This document shows, one piece after another, positions 1-10,060 of a stretch of DNA of 64,000 nt. The DNA comes from Xenorhabdus miraniensis. GTDB lineage: Bacteria; Pseudomonadota; Gammaproteobacteria; Enterobacterales; Enterobacteriaceae. Where the stretch lies: assembly GCF_002632615.1 (NCBI RefSeq), contig NZ_NITZ01000004.1, forward strand, positions 1 to 64,000. Direction: 5' to 3'. A program made the translations under genes and the position numbers. A model generated the notes under the pieces. That model saw only the letters and a list, made by a program, of their open reading frames with translations, had not been told where the DNA came from and ran no database searches. Within the stretch, counting starts at the first letter, position 1. Each line of letters opens with the position of its first letter.

Positions 1-20
1 GCGGGAGAAAGAAATTCGGT

Positions 21-97
21 GGTGCGGTAGTTCAGTTGGTTAGAATACCGGCCTGTCACGCCGGGGGTCGCGGGTTCGAGTCCCGTCCGCACCGCCA
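21..97 (+). tRNA. tRNA-Asp (anticodon GTC)
   Basis: A complete 77-base cloverleaf with an encoded CCA end. The acceptor arm GGTGCGG pairs with CCGCACC, the T loop is GGGTTCGAGTCCC, and the anticodon loop reads CTGTCAC, giving anticodon GTC. Apart from compensated acceptor and anticodon stem pairs it closely follows enterobacterial tRNA-Asp. In Escherichia coli a tRNA-Asp ends an rRNA operon next to yafD. The yafD gene 2.6 kb downstream here suggests the window starts just after an rRNA operon, but no 5S sequence is visible. Confidence 0.97.
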
Positions 98-110
98 CCT
101 TATTTCGAGA

Positions 111-143
111 AAAACCCTGAGAGAAATCTCAGGGTTTTTTCTT
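111..143 (+). terminator. Rho-independent terminator after tRNA-Asp
   Basis: A perfect 12-bp stem (AAAACCCTGAGA / TCTCAGGGTTTT) with a GAAA loop runs into a T-rich tail. It starts 13 bases after the tRNA CCA end, so it ends the tRNA or rRNA-operon transcript. Confidence 0.93.
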
Positions 144-270
144 ATCTGCAATAATTATCTGTTGTAATAAATTGCTTTGATTGTTAACCGCTTTCAATGG
201 CTATATTCTGAATTCTGATAAATCTCGTGTATGAATATTGGACTGATTTTACTAACCTGAATCAGCAATT

Positions 271-468
271 TCATTGTCCTTCTGATAAACCATATGGGTA
301 TAAACAACCTCGTTCAGCCCCTCCAGCGTCTATTTCACGACCAGCTTTGTTGCCGGAGAGAGTGTGAGGTACTGCACCGGCCAGCAAGATTTCTGTACCG
401 AAAGAGGCAAGAGAAATTTCTGCAATTACTCCTGCTTTTTTGTTTTGAATTTGTTCAATATGATTCAT
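271..468 (-). CDS. Small 65-residue peptide, last gene of the HEAT-protein cassette
   Basis: I do not recognise this family. The ATG at 468 follows a strong ribosome site (AAAGGGGA, about 6 bases upstream), better than the longer upstream reading frame offers. The first half is charged then hydrophobic (IAEISLASFGTEILLAGAV). The second half is rich in Gly, has one Cys and ends in CLYPYGLSEGQ. There is no signal peptide or membrane helix of normal length. It begins 42 bases after the stop of the preceding HEAT-repeat gene on the same strand, so it is probably co-transcribed with it. A leader/core layout of a modified peptide is possible but is inference; it could equally be an unrelated small protein. 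Confidence 0.5.
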   Translation of the reverse strand: MNHIEQIQNKKAGVIAEISLASFGTEILLAGAVPHTLSGNKAGREIDAGGAERGCLYPYGLSEGQ

Positions 469-510
469 TTTATTTCCCCTTTGATCAACAGGATTGTAAA
501 GACTTCTCAC

Positions 511-1455
511 TTATTTGGATAAGATAGCCTTGATTTTTTCTTTTACTCTTATTCTGACATAACTACTTTTATCATCATTTACTAAGCTAATGAGATCACT
601 AATATCGTCCTTGTTATATGAACATTCAGCAGCGTCTAATATAGCCTCAAAGGCAATAGCACGTATTTCATCTCTGCTGTGATTACGGGCTACTTGCAAA
701 GCGAGCTGACGACTTTTTTCGTTACCTAATTTTAATAATCCGTGGAATAGTGACTCTTGGGCGTGATAGCTTTCTTTCCTCCCTTTTTTTATATGTGCAA
801 TAACTTGTTGGTTTTCTGTTGGTTTTTCTTCATTATCTAAAATTAGTTTATTTTGGCTCACTTTTGTTTCTGGCTGCACTATCAAATTTAACGATACGCA
901 AAAATCTTTTGGTGGGTATTGGATATGTACGTCTTTGTTTCGTCTATAAAACATGACATTGCCCGCAGATAACAATCGATCACCGGAAAAATTCAATGTT
1001 ACTGATTCACCCTCTGTGCCGTTTATGTCATTGTCGTTGTAGTCATATAGGCTAGTTTTATAGCCATTCCCAAAGAAATTAACAGTCCAGAAATCAAAAT
1101 CATGATCATGTGCTTTTCCATAAGGAAGTGGTACAAAATCGAACTGATTTTTCAACGGCAGCCAAACAACCATCCTGATAGAGATTCTTTTATCTTTGTA
1201 AATCAAGTAAGTAGGTGCTTGCATATCATTTTCTTTCTGAAACTGTGTTGGATCTCTGAGATCTGAACAAATAAAAGAAATGATTTCTTCTTTATTGGCG
1301 GCATAAGAATACAGCCATTCAGCGACTTGATTAATTTCTTCTTCTATATAAATCCTTTTATTTATATGAGAGATGACATCTGAGCTTTTTAACAATGCAA
1401 GAAATTTTTTAAGATCCAGTACATTTTTGACTGTTGGGGTGCTATCTATCGTCAT
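511..1455 (-). CDS. Cupin-like beta domain plus C-terminal HEAT repeats, unknown function
   Basis: 314 residues from the ATG at 1455, which has a strong AGGAGA 8 bases upstream; the in-frame ATGs further upstream overlap the preceding gene. A helical N-terminal part is followed by a beta-rich region with a His-x-His pair (His116, His118, in GKAHDHDF) and a later His177, spaced like the metal ligands of a double-stranded beta-helix (cupin-type) enzyme. The last 85 residues or so look like HEAT-type helical repeats (ALQVARNHSRDEIRAIAFEA). It sits between a sequence-related HEAT protein upstream and a 65-residue peptide downstream. An iron-dependent tailoring oxygenase is one reading, but the cupin call rests on motif spacing only and the family is unrecognised. 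Confidence 0.6.
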   Translation of the reverse strand: MTIDSTPTVKNVLDLKKFLALLKSSDVISHINKRIYIEEEINQVAEWLYSYAANKEEIISFICSDLRDPTQFQKENDMQAPTYLIYKDKRISIRMVVWLPLKNQFDFVPLPYGKAHDHDFDFWTVNFFGNGYKTSLYDYNDNDINGTEGESVTLNFSGDRLLSAGNVMFYRRNKDVHIQYPPKDFCVSLNLIVQPETKVSQNKLILDNEEKPTENQQVIAHIKKGRKESYHAQESLFHGLLKLGNEKSRQLALQVARNHSRDEIRAIAFEAILDAAECSYNKDDISDLISLVNDDKSSYVRIRVKEKIKAILSK

Positions 1456-1487
1456 ATTCTGTTTCTCCTGAACTGGCAATGACATTT

Positions 1488-2387
1488 TTAACAATTTTTT
1501 GCCATTGTCATTTCTAGGCTATGTATAGCAGCTTGTTTAAGTATTGGATCTTGGTCATTCTCCGCCAGTATTTTAAGAATTTTTAGGCAATTGGATGGCG
1601 CTATTTTGGAAAGGCTCTGTACTGCTTCCCAGCGTACAAAGTTTGCGTAATTGGATGTTGCTAAATTTTCAATACATTGAATAGCTTGGGATGCCTTCAT
1701 CTCTCCTAATAGCCTGACATATAATAGAATTCTGGATGCCTGCAAATTTGTACAGATACTTTGTATTGGCTCTAATGTTTCTCTGTTATAAACCCATGTA
1801 ATCCACCCTTTCGGATCAGAATGTACAATCAATACGAAATTATTAGGAGAAGATTCAACATCAAAATCTAAGATATATTTATAAGCTTCAAAGTAATAAA
1901 CTTTATTTGGTTTAAAATGACAATCTTCAACTCTTTTTATGGGTTTTGGTTTTTGGAGTATATTTTGTTCTGAACAAAACTCATAGCAAGGGACTATTAT
2001 TTCCGTATTTGTCGGATTGATGACAAAAATATCAAATTCATTTGTATAAAGTGTATCTTGCTCACTATCACCAATAAGCCTGATTAATAAATTAAAATTA
2101 TTTTGTCTATGTAGATAAATATGATCTTCAGATACCCCTTCATAATTTGAGGTAATTTCTCTTTTTTCCAGAATATCATTTAATATATCTACAATATCTT
2201 CCTGTTTTAGTGATGATAATATAGAGGCTATATTCAAAAAATCTGGATTATCTCCATTCATAACCTCATCGACGGCTTTTTGTAAGTCCGCTAATGCCTT
2301 AATTGAAGGTAGCATTGATGAAGTAAATTGGGAATGATACGCATCAATATTATTCAACTCATCTTGTTCGAAAATATTTTTTGGCAT
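1488..2387 (-). CDS. HEAT-repeat protein, apparent paralogue of its neighbour without the His-x-His motif
   Basis: 299 residues. The ATG at 2387 has AAGGAA 6-7 bases upstream; the ATG at 2402 lacks a good site. The layout copies the next gene: a helical N-terminus, a beta-rich middle (DTLYTNEFDIFVINPTN, then NNFVLIVHSDP) and C-terminal HEAT-like helices (NFVRWEAVQSLSKIAPS, QAAIHSLEM). The region aligned with the neighbour's His-x-His pair has no such histidines, so if the neighbour is a cupin enzyme this is likely a non-catalytic partner. First gene of a three-gene reverse-strand unit; 32 bases separate it from the next start. Function unknown. Confidence 0.6.
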   Translation of the reverse strand: MPKNIFEQDELNNIDAYHSQFTSSMLPSIKALADLQKAVDEVMNGDNPDFLNIASILSSLKQEDIVDILNDILEKREITSNYEGVSEDHIYLHRQNNFNLLIRLIGDSEQDTLYTNEFDIFVINPTNTEIIVPCYEFCSEQNILQKPKPIKRVEDCHFKPNKVYYFEAYKYILDFDVESSPNNFVLIVHSDPKGWITWVYNRETLEPIQSICTNLQASRILLYVRLLGEMKASQAIQCIENLATSNYANFVRWEAVQSLSKIAPSNCLKILKILAENDQDPILKQAAIHSLEMTMAKNC

Positions 2388-2722
2388 ATTCAGTTCCTTC
2401 ATACTTTGATTTCAACATGCTGGTTGTATGACAGTCATCAAATGAAACAGTATCTTTACGTTATTATTTCGTCAAGTAAAATTATATTATTGAATGCGCA
2501 ATTTTATATTTATTAGATCTTAATATTAATTTTTTATAAATAATTGTAATAACTCATATTGTTAATCTATTCTCTCATCGTTGAGCCATTTTTTTGTGCA
2601 TAGGAGATTGAAATCAATAATGTGTATGTCATATTAAGTAGCGAATGGGGTGGCGTATGGCGGAGGTAAGCTTGGAAAGAAAAAGCTACGCGAGAAGGCT
2701 GTATGAAAGAAAGCTTGTAAAT
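2388..2722. other. Intergenic region between divergent HEAT cassette and yafD
   Basis: An AT-rich stretch of about 335 bases between divergent genes, so it should hold both promoters. I see no repeat, RNA gene or clear operator in it. The yafD reading frame stays open back to 2645, but that N-terminal extension has no family support. Confidence 0.5.
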
Positions 2723-3523
2723 ATGAGGATGAGATATGCGAAAAAAAATTATGCTATGCGATATGTCGCGGGTCAGCCTGTAGAACAAGTTTTTCCTACT
2801 TCTAAGCAACTATTAGAAGAAGCCGCGTTGCCACGTGGGGAACCGATTCTTGCCAGCAATAACGAACTTTCTATCGCTATTTGGAATATCTATAAGCAGC
2901 AACGTCCATTATGGAAAAGTGTTCTGACCTCTTTAGCCGAGAAGAGCGACCTTATCTTACTGCAAGAAGCGCAAACGACCCCGGATTTATTGAAATTCAT
3001 TACAGCCAGTGGCTTGGTTGCAGATCAAGTTCCTGCATTTGTCATACCTCAGCATCCATCGGGTGTAATGACATTGGCATCTTCTTCACCTGTTTATTGC
3101 TGCCCACTTCGCGAAAAAGAACCGATACTCAGGCTATCTAAGTCCTCATTAATCACGATTTACCCACTACCCGATGAACGCCAATTGATGGTGATAAATG
3201 TGCATGCCATTAACTTCAGTCTTGGTGTCGATGTTTATAGCAGGCAGCTGGACAATCTTGGTATCCACATAGGACTGCATGACGGCCCCGTTATTTTTGC
3301 CGGAGACTTTAATGCGTGGAGTCGCCAGAGATTAAAAGTTCTGGCGCGTTTTGCACATCGTATGCAACTTGAAGAAGTGTATTTCGATGATGATCACAGA
3401 ACGATTGTTTTTGGTAAGCCGTTGGATTTCGTTTTTTATCGTGGATTAAAAGTCCTGAATGCAACGGTTTTAACGACAGTCGCTTCTGATCACAACCCAT
3501 TGATTGTGAACTTCTCTCTATAA
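2723..3523 (+). CDS. yafD: YafD, endonuclease/exonuclease/phosphatase-family protein
   Basis: Closely follows E. coli YafD over its length: [11 protein letters not shown] near the N-terminus, [38 protein letters not shown] and ASDHNPLIV at the C-terminus. The Glu in LQEAQ, the Asp-Phe-Asn of GDFNAW and the Ser-Asp-His of ASDHNP are the metal and catalytic motifs of the DNase I-like fold. The exact substrate is not established. The start is uncertain: the frame is open from 2645, while YafD homologues begin just before the NYAMRYVAG segment, so ATG 2723 (or 2729) is preferred although the ribosome site is weak. Its nearness to tRNA-Asp matches the E. coli neighbourhood. Confidence 0.88.
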   Translation: MRMRYAKKNYAMRYVAGQPVEQVFPTSKQLLEEAALPRGEPILASNNELSIAIWNIYKQQRPLWKSVLTSLAEKSDLILLQEAQTTPDLLKFITASGLVADQVPAFVIPQHPSGVMTLASSSPVYCCPLREKEPILRLSKSSLITIYPLPDERQLMVINVHAINFSLGVDVYSRQLDNLGIHIGLHDGPVIFAGDFNAWSRQRLKVLARFAHRMQLEEVYFDDDHRTIVFGKPLDFVFYRGLKVLNATVLTTVASDHNPLIVNFSL

Positions 3524-3563
3524 CTGATAAAGAAAATAACTGGTGATTATTGATTGAAGGAAT

Positions 3564-3597
3564 AAAAAAGCGCCGAAATTTATCGACGCTTTTTTTA
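3564..3597. terminator. Bidirectional terminator between yafD and proY
   Basis: AAAAAGCGCCG pairs with CGACGCTTTTT around a short AT loop, with an A-run on one side and a T-run on the other. It lies between two convergent genes and can serve both. Confidence 0.85.
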
Positions 3598-3599
3598 AC

Positions 3600-4985
3600 T
3601 TATTGATTTGAGGAGCGTGTTGTTGATTGCTTCTTTTTCACACTGAAGAGGTAGGCCAGCGTGAGCAAAATTACCCAACCTATTCCAACGTATAAAGCAT
3701 CTCTCGTTTGTTCAAAATAACCTAACAATGCGATGACGCTGATCATGAAAATGATCGTAATAGCCGGGGCAATTGGCCACATTGGAATGGGGAATTTTAA
3801 CGTCCTGATTTCTTCTGCACTCATTTTGCGGCGCATGGCAACATGGGAAAGCAAGATCATCAACCATACCCAAACCGTTGCAAATGTAGCGACAGAGGCG
3901 ATAAGAATGAAAATTTCTGTAGGGATAAGATAATTCAGAACCACGCCCAGTAACAGAACTGATATCATGACAAGGACGGTCATCCATGGTACGCCATTAC
4001 GAGTCAGTTTCTTGAATGATTTAGGTGCTTGCCCTTCTTGGGCCATACCGTACATCATCCTGCCTGCACCAAAAATATCACTATTAATAGCGGAAATGGC
4101 CGCGGTAATCACCACGACATTCAGAATATTCGCGGCTGAATTAATCCCCAGATTGGAAAAAATTTGTACGAATGGGCTTCCTTCCTGACCAATTTGATTC
4201 CATGGATAGATACACATCAGGATACACAGGGTCAGGACATAGAAGATCAAGATACGAAATGGAACAGCATTGATTGCTTTAGGGATTGTCTTTTCGGGAT
4301 TTTTCGCTTCACTCGCGGTGATGCCAATGACTTCTATACCACCGAAAGCGAACATCACAATGGCAAAGGACGCTATCACCCCACCGATGCCATTTGGCAT
4401 AAAACCACCGTGCTCCCATAAGTTGGAAAACCCGGTAGCATGTTCAGTTGTTTGCCCGAAACCGTAAAACATAATGGCAATACCACCTACAATCATGGCA
4501 ATGATGGCGGTGACTTTGATGATAGAAAGCCAGAATTCCATTTCACCGAAGATCTTTACATGGCATAGATTGAGGGCACCAATAAAGCATACAATTCCCA
4601 ATACCCAAATCCACTGATCAACATGAGGGAACCAAAGCTTCATATATGTGCCGAATGCGGTAATATCAGCCAGACAAACAAAGAGCATTTCAAGAATATA
4701 GATCCAACCCGTCAGAAAACCGGCCAAAGGCCCCAGATAATGGCTGGCATATTGTGAAAAAGAACCGGAGACGGGATGATGAACGGCCATTTCGCCAAGT
4801 GCTCTCATCACAATAAATACGGCAGCACCGCCGATTAAATAGGCCAGCAACACAGCGGGGCCAGCTTGCTGAATTGCTGCTGCTGAGCCGTAAAACAGCC
4901 CCGTGCCTATTGCAGAGCCTAAAGCCATAAAGCGGATGTGCCGCACGCTTAGGCCCTGTTTAAGCTGATTTTCATTATTTTGCAT
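3600..4985 (-). CDS. proY: APC-family amino-acid permease, ProY-like
   Basis: 461 residues, about 12 hydrophobic segments, with the amino-acid transporter signature [21 protein letters not shown] at residues 15-35 and the conserved [21 protein letters not shown] segment near 220-240. The sequence resembles E. coli ProY more than ThrP (YifK), including [10 protein letters not shown] and [13 protein letters not shown]. ProY was described as a cryptic proline permease, but substrate cannot be read from sequence, so proline is inferred. An inner-membrane H+/amino-acid symport role follows from the family. The ATG at 4985 has a GGGAA site. Transcribed alone, divergent from queE. Confidence 0.85.
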   Translation of the reverse strand: MQNNENQLKQGLSVRHIRFMALGSAIGTGLFYGSAAAIQQAGPAVLLAYLIGGAAVFIVMRALGEMAVHHPVSGSFSQYASHYLGPLAGFLTGWIYILEMLFVCLADITAFGTYMKLWFPHVDQWIWVLGIVCFIGALNLCHVKIFGEMEFWLSIIKVTAIIAMIVGGIAIMFYGFGQTTEHATGFSNLWEHGGFMPNGIGGVIASFAIVMFAFGGIEVIGITASEAKNPEKTIPKAINAVPFRILIFYVLTLCILMCIYPWNQIGQEGSPFVQIFSNLGINSAANILNVVVITAAISAINSDIFGAGRMMYGMAQEGQAPKSFKKLTRNGVPWMTVLVMISVLLLGVVLNYLIPTEIFILIASVATFATVWVWLMILLSHVAMRRKMSAEEIRTLKFPIPMWPIAPAITIIFMISVIALLGYFEQTRDALYVGIGWVILLTLAYLFSVKKKQSTTRSSNQ

Positions 4986-5154
4986 TCGTTATTCCCATCT
5001 ATCCTTTCATGCCAGAGAGTATTTTAGGCATACGATGCCCTGTCTGGTTTGAGATGCCAGCAAAAGCAACCCAATACCATACCATAAAGATGGATGTTCG
5101 CGGGATAGATATCTGTAATAATAACGGGCAGTTTAGTAAAACCAGAGTTTTTTT

Positions 5155-5826
5155 ATGATTTACCCAATAAATGAAATTTTTCAAACTTTACAGGGAGAAG
5201 GGGTGTTTACCGGTGTTCCTTCGGTCTTCATCCGCTTACAAGGATGTCCGGTAGGGTGTAGTTGGTGTGATACCAAGCATACATGGGAAAAAGAGGCTGA
5301 TAAACAGCAGCCCATGGAAAACATCTTACTGAAATCGCAAGACAGCGATACCTGGGGTATGGCGACAGCGAAGCAGCTACTTGGCATATTCACTCGTCAA
5401 GGCTACAGCGCACGTCATATCGTGATTACCGGAGGCGAACCATGCTTATATGATCTGCGTCCTCTGACTGAAACACTGGAAAATGAAGGTTATCAATGCC
5501 AGATAGAGACAAGTGGTACACACGAAATTCAGTGCTCTGAAAAAACGTGGGTGACAGTTTCGCCAAAAGTAAAAATGCGTGGTGGATATCGAGTTTTGCC
5601 TGAGGCCATGAAACGAGCAAATGAAATTAAACATCCTGTTGGGCGGGAGCGCGATATTGAAGCATTGGATGAATTGCTGACGATGCTTGATGGCAGTTCC
5701 GCCCCGATAATTGCTTTACAACCCATCAGTCAGAAAGAAGAAGCGACCCGCCTGTGCATTGAAACGTGTATTGCCCGAAACTGGCGTTTTTCGATGCAGA
5801 CCCATAAATACTTAAATATCGCCTGA
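5155..5826 (+). CDS. queE: 7-carboxy-7-deazaguanine synthase QueE
   Basis: Radical SAM enzyme converting 6-carboxy-tetrahydropterin to 7-carboxy-7-deazaguanine in the preQ0/queuosine pathway. It is 223 residues, the E. coli length. It starts YPINEIFQTLQGEGVFTG and carries the iron-sulfur cluster cysteines Cys31, Cys35 and Cys38 in GCPVGCSWCDTKHTW. The SAM-binding ITGGEPC segment lies near residue 90, and the C-terminus MQTHKYLNIA is nearly identical to the E. coli enzyme. It faces queD, the preceding pathway step, tail to tail. I looked for a preQ1 riboswitch in the 170-base leader and saw none. Confidence 0.97.
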   Translation: MIYPINEIFQTLQGEGVFTGVPSVFIRLQGCPVGCSWCDTKHTWEKEADKQQPMENILLKSQDSDTWGMATAKQLLGIFTRQGYSARHIVITGGEPCLYDLRPLTETLENEGYQCQIETSGTHEIQCSEKTWVTVSPKVKMRGGYRVLPEAMKRANEIKHPVGRERDIEALDELLTMLDGSSAPIIALQPISQKEEATRLCIETCIARNWRFSMQTHKYLNIA

Positions 5827-5831
5827 AATTC

Positions 5832-5858
5832 ATTCAGCACCAGATTCTGGTGCTGAAT
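5832..5858. terminator. Hairpin between convergent queE and queD
   Basis: ATTCAGCACCAG, a 3-base loop ATT and CTGGTGCTGAAT form a perfect 12-bp stem between the two stop codons. Only a short T-rich tail follows, so termination strength is uncertain, but its position suits a shared terminator. Confidence 0.7.
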
Positions 5859-5860
5859 CT

Positions 5861-6223
5861 TTACTCACCTCGATAGATACAACCTGCGCTACAGGTTTCT
5901 TTCACCATTACGGCACTGAGTTGGGATAATATCGGTTTCAGCCGTTCCCATATCCACTTGGCCAGGACTTCACTGGTTGGATTTTCAAGCCCGGGAATTT
6001 CATTGAGATAGTGGTGATCAAGCTGTTCCCAAATGGGTTTAAAAGCAGTTTTTACATCGGCAAAGTCCATAAGCCAGCCGCTGAGGGGATCGACTTCTCC
6101 GGTAAGCTCCACGCGTACCATAAATGAATGTCCATGCAGGCGTCCACATTTATGCCCCTCAGGAACATGTGGGAGATGATGTGCTGCTTCAAATTGAAAA
6201 TCTTTAAAGATAGTTGTAATCAT
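5861..6223 (-). CDS. queD: 6-carboxy-5,6,7,8-tetrahydropterin synthase QueD
   Basis: 120 residues, the usual QueD length. It converts dihydroneopterin triphosphate to 6-carboxy-tetrahydropterin, the substrate of QueE. Zinc-binding histidines are visible at His15 (FEAAH), His30 and His32 (RLHGHSF), with the catalytic Cys26 in HKCGRLHG. The [11 protein letters not shown] and [10 protein letters not shown] segments are family hallmarks. Divergent from cysJ with a 275-base spacer, convergent with queE. Confidence 0.97.
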   Translation of the reverse strand: MITTIFKDFQFEAAHHLPHVPEGHKCGRLHGHSFMVRVELTGEVDPLSGWLMDFADVKTAFKPIWEQLDHHYLNEIPGLENPTSEVLAKWIWERLKPILSQLSAVMVKETCSAGCIYRGE

Positions 6224-6360
6224 GATGCGTTCCCCGATTTCAAAAGGCCGGCTATTCTACCTGAACTTTGTGCGCTTAACGTGATTTTTCTGGAGGAATA
6301 AAACACAGCGCTTAACAACTTTATCGATATATTAAATCTGTAAATAAAGTTAGGCATTTT

Positions 6361-6415
6361 GGTTATGAGATATTGCGATCCTTTCTTTAATTACTCATCC
6401 TATTTTGGGATAACC
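6361..6415. promoter_or_regulatory. Candidate CysB-type motif pair upstream of cysJIH
   Basis: GGTTATGAG at 6361 and GGGATAACC ending at 6415 are inverted copies of the same core (GGTTAT / ATAACC). The same core in the form TCATAACC occurs twice upstream of cysG. CysB is the known activator of these operons in enterobacteria. Assigning the motif to CysB is inference; no -35/-10 pair was resolved. Confidence 0.35.
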
Positions 6416-6498
6416 TGATAATTAATCCATGTTTATGATAGTTGTACTTTATTTATTCTCCCTGCATGGATATTCGCTATAGCAAAGGGCACTGGACA

Positions 6499-8319
6499 AT
6501 GACCGCAAAACCACCTTCAACTGTATTATTACCTGTTTCTCCAGAACAGCTATCACGCCTGCAATCAGCAACGAGTGATTTTTCATCACACCAATTAGCT
6601 TGGTTATCTGGCTATTTTTGGGGAATGGTGAATCACCAGCCGCAAACGGAGATGGAGACGCCTGTTGTATCTATGCAGGAAACAGTAACCTTACTCTCTG
6701 CTTCACAAACAGGTAATGCCCGTCGTTTAGCCGAACAACTTAGAGATTCATTATTGGCTGCAAATCTCAATGTGAACTTGATTAACGCAGGTGATTATAA
6801 GTTTAAGCAAATTTCCCAAGAACGGATACTGATTATTATTGCTTCGACGCAAGGTGAAGGTGAACCAGCAGAAGAGGCGGTAGCGCTCTATAAGTATCTC
6901 TATTCCAAAAAAGCGCCATCAATGAAAGATACGGTTTATGCGGTATTTGGCTTGGGAGACACTTCGTATGAAAATTTCTGTCAGGCAGGAAAAGATTTTG
7001 ATAACCGTCTGAATGAGCTTGGCGCACAGCGCTTATTGGATCGTGTTGACGCTGATGTGGAGTATCAAGCGCTGGCCGATCAATGGCGCCGACAAATCAC
7101 AGATATTTTACAACTGCGCCTGTCAGTACAGGCAAAATCAGCCACCTCTGCTCAATCTGTTTCAACTCAGGCAATATCAACTGCACAAACGGATTCAGTG
7201 AGTGCGATGTATACCAAGGAAACGCCCTTGGCTGCATCGCTGTTGTCCAACCAAAAAATCACGGGACGTGGTTCTGACAAAGATGTTCGCCACGTTGAAA
7301 TTGATCTGGGGGATTCAGGGCTGACTTATCAGCCGGGGGATGCCCTTGGAGTTTGGTTTGAAAACGATCCCGCTTTGGTGGATGAATTAATAGCCCTGCT
7401 TTGGTTGGAAGGTTCAGAACAAGTTAATGTGAATGGCAAGTTACTTCCACTGCGTGAGGCGCTGATAAGTCATCTAGAGCTGACTCAAAACACCGGCATG
7501 ATTGTTGAGAAATATACCGCATTGGCGAAGGATGAAAAGCTGCTGGCATTAGTGGCTGATAAACAGGCATTGCAGCAATATGCTCAGTCAACACCAATTG
7601 TGGATATGGTCAGAAACGTCGCTGCACATCCTGAAGCTCAACAATTTGTTGATTTACTGCGCCCACTGACACCCCGGCTCTATTCCATTTCTTCTTCACA
7701 ATCTGAAGTTGAAAATGAAGTCCACATTACCGTAGGGGTGGTTCGCTACGACATTGAAGGGCGAGCGCGTACTGGAGGTACATCAGGTTATTTGGCTGAT
7801 CGCTTGCAGGAAGATGATGGCATCCGCGTTTTCATCGAAAAGAATAATAATTTTCGCTTGCCCGCTGATCCCAATACGCCTGTCATTATGATTGGGCCGG
7901 GAACGGGCATTGCTCCATTCAGGGCATTTTTGCAAGAGCGTGATAGTCAGGGGACAGAAGGTAAAAACTGGCTGTTTTTTGGCAATCCACATTTTGTTGA
8001 GGATTTTCTGTATCAGGTTGAATTCCAGCGTTATGTGAAAGAGGGTTTGTTGACTCGCATTGATTTGGCATGGTCACGGGATCAGCAACATAAAGTATAT
8101 GTACAAGACAAACTATATGAGCAAGGCGAAGAAGTCTGGCGTTGGATTCAGGATGGTGCGCATCTGTATGTTTGTGGCGATGCTAATCGCATGGCAAAAG
8201 ACGTAGAACAAGCCCTATTGGACATTATTTCACAACATGGTGGTATGGATGCCGAGCAGGCTGATGAATTCTTGAGTGAATTGCGCCTTGAGCGCCGTTA
8301 TCAGAGAGATGTTTACTAA
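6499..8319 (+). CDS. cysJ: Sulfite reductase flavoprotein alpha subunit CysJ
   Basis: 606 residues. It passes electrons from NADPH through FAD and FMN to CysI for sulfite reduction to sulfide. The N-terminal flavodoxin domain has [15 protein letters not shown] (FMN phosphate binding) and [12 protein letters not shown]. The C-terminal ferredoxin-reductase domain has RLYSISSSQ (FAD), [17 protein letters not shown] (NADPH) and the terminal [11 protein letters not shown] 6499 is chosen because [12 protein letters not shown] aligns with the E. coli N-terminus; the frame is open from 6442 without family support. First gene of cysJIH, with a one-base gap to cysI. Confidence 0.97.
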   Translation: MTAKPPSTVLLPVSPEQLSRLQSATSDFSSHQLAWLSGYFWGMVNHQPQTEMETPVVSMQETVTLLSASQTGNARRLAEQLRDSLLAANLNVNLINAGDYKFKQISQERILIIIASTQGEGEPAEEAVALYKYLYSKKAPSMKDTVYAVFGLGDTSYENFCQAGKDFDNRLNELGAQRLLDRVDADVEYQALADQWRRQITDILQLRLSVQAKSATSAQSVSTQAISTAQTDSVSAMYTKETPLAASLLSNQKITGRGSDKDVRHVEIDLGDSGLTYQPGDALGVWFENDPALVDELIALLWLEGSEQVNVNGKLLPLREALISHLELTQNTGMIVEKYTALAKDEKLLALVADKQALQQYAQSTPIVDMVRNVAAHPEAQQFVDLLRPLTPRLYSISSSQSEVENEVHITVGVVRYDIEGRARTGGTSGYLADRLQEDDGIRVFIEKNNNFRLPADPNTPVIMIGPGTGIAPFRAFLQERDSQGTEGKNWLFFGNPHFVEDFLYQVEFQRYVKEGLLTRIDLAWSRDQQHKVYVQDKLYEQGEEVWRWIQDGAHLYVCGDANRMAKDVEQALLDIISQHGGMDAEQADEFLSELRLERRYQRDVY

Positions 8320-8320
8320 C

Positions 8321-10060
8321 ATGAGCAATGTGAGCAAAGAAAAACAAGGGCCTTTGATCGTTGAAGGTAAACTTGCAGATAGTGAGCGTATGAAGCTGGA
8401 CAGCAATTACCTGCGGGGAACCATCAGCGAAGATTTAAAAAATGGGCTGACAGGTGGGTTTGAGGGAGATAATTTCCTGCTTATCCGCTTTCACGGCATG
8501 TATCAGCAAGATGATCGTGATATCCGGACTGAGCGCGCAGAACAAAAACTCGAACCGCGCCATGCCATGATGCTGCGTTGCCGTTTGCCGGGGGGGATTA
8601 TTACCCCCAAACAGTGGCTGGGCATTGATCGTTTTGCGACAGAAAATACGCTGTACGGCAGCATTCGATTGACCAATCGGCAGACATTTCAGTTTCATGG
8701 CATTCTGAAAAATAATCTTAAACCTGCGCATCAACTGCTGGCATTGATGGGGCTGGATTCACTGGCGACAGCCAATGACGTTAATCGCAATGTACTGTGC
8801 ACATCTAATCCCGTGCAATCTGTTTTACACCAACAGGCTTATGAATGGGCTAAAAAGATATCGGAACATCTGTTGCCACGGACTAACGCGTATGCTGAAA
8901 TCTGGCTGGATAAAGAAAAAATCGCGACAACCGATGAAGAGCCGATCCTTGGCAAAACTTATTTGCCCCGTAAATTCAAAACCTCAGTAGTGATCCCGCC
9001 ACAAAATGACGTTGATCTGCATGCCAACGATATGAACTTTGTTGCTATTGCAGAAAATGATCAACTGATCGGCTTTAATGTGTTGGTCGGTGGTGGATTA
9101 GCCATGACTCACGGTGATAAGAAAACATTCCCCCGTTTGGCGAGTGAATTTGGTTATATTCCACTAGAACATACATTGGCGATTGCAGAAGCCATCGTGA
9201 CAACCCAGCGAGATTGGGGTAACCGAACTGATCGTAAAAATGCGAAAACCAAATATACCCTTGAGCGTGTGGGTGTAGAAACGTTCAAACAGGAAGTTGA
9301 AAAGCGTGCTGGTGTGAAATTTGAAACGGTCCGACCCTATGAATTCACCAGTCGGGGAGATCAAATGGGTTGGTTAAAAGGCATTGATGATCAATGGCAC
9401 CTAACCTTATTTATCGAAAATGGGCGTTTACTGGATTATCCTGAGAAACCGTTAAAAACAGGGATCGCAGAAATTGCAAAAATCCATCAAGGCGATTTTC
9501 GTCTGACTGCCAATCAAAACCTGATTGTAGCGGGAATACCGGAAAGTGAAAAATCTCGGATTGAGCAAATTGCCCGTGCTCATGGCTTAATTGATGATGG
9601 TGTGACGACTTTACGTCATCATTCTATGGCCTGCGTTTCATTTCCGACTTGTCCATTGGCAATGGCCGAAGCTGAACGTTTCTTGCCGGCCTTTGTTGAC
9701 CATATTGATACATTGATGGAAAAGCACGGTGTTGCTGATGAAGAGATCATTTTGCGTGTCACTGGCTGCCCCAATGGATGCGGCAGGGCAATGCTGGCAG
9801 AAATAGGGCTGGTGGGTAAAGCGCTTGATCGTTATAACCTGCATTTGGGAGGAAACCGCATTGGTAACCGAATTCCCCGCATGTACAGGGAAAATATCAC
9901 ATCAGCAGAGATCATTGAGATACTGGATACATTAATTGGTCGTTGGGCATCAGAGCGTCATGCCAATGAATGTTTTGGCGACTTCCTGATCCGCGCCGAT
10001 ATCATTAAGCCAGTATTGAATTCAGCAGTCGATTTTTACGACTGGCAGGAGGCTGTATGA
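8321..10060 (+). CDS. cysI: Sulfite reductase hemoprotein beta subunit CysI
   Basis: 579 residues. Siroheme and 4Fe-4S subunit that reduces sulfite to sulfide with six electrons from CysJ. The cluster/siroheme cysteines are in the paired motifs [16 protein letters not shown] and [16 protein letters not shown]. Conserved substrate and siroheme segments include [15 protein letters not shown] and LCTSNPVQS. Start ATG 8321 matches the E. coli N-terminus ([16 protein letters not shown] follows); upstream in-frame starts overlap cysJ. It needs siroheme from CysG, encoded 2.2 kb downstream. cysH overlaps its stop by 4 bases. Confidence 0.97.
   Translation: MSNVSKEKQGPLIVEGKLADSERMKLDSNYLRGTISEDLKNGLTGGFEGDNFLLIRFHGMYQQDDRDIRTERAEQKLEPRHAMMLRCRLPGGIITPKQWLGIDRFATENTLYGSIRLTNRQTFQFHGILKNNLKPAHQLLALMGLDSLATANDVNRNVLCTSNPVQSVLHQQAYEWAKKISEHLLPRTNAYAEIWLDKEKIATTDEEPILGKTYLPRKFKTSVVIPPQNDVDLHANDMNFVAIAENDQLIGFNVLVGGGLAMTHGDKKTFPRLASEFGYIPLEHTLAIAEAIVTTQRDWGNRTDRKNAKTKYTLERVGVETFKQEVEKRAGVKFETVRPYEFTSRGDQMGWLKGIDDQWHLTLFIENGRLLDYPEKPLKTGIAEIAKIHQGDFRLTANQNLIVAGIPESEKSRIEQIARAHGLIDDGVTTLRHHSMACVSFPTCPLAMAEAERFLPAFVDHIDTLMEKHGVADEEIILRVTGCPNGCGRAMLAEIGLVGKALDRYNLHLGGNRIGNRIPRMYRENITSAEIIEILDTLIGRWASERHANECFGDFLIRADIIKPVLNSAVDFYDWQEAV

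Noticed and set aside
2645..2722. N-terminal extension of yafD from the first ATG
   Set aside because: The 26 extra residues are basic and unlike YafD homologues, whose similarity starts just before NYAMRYVAG.
4986..5154. Possible preQ1 riboswitch before queE
   Set aside because: The leader shows no recognisable preQ1 aptamer pseudoknot or consensus, and enterobacterial queE genes are not usually riboswitch-controlled.
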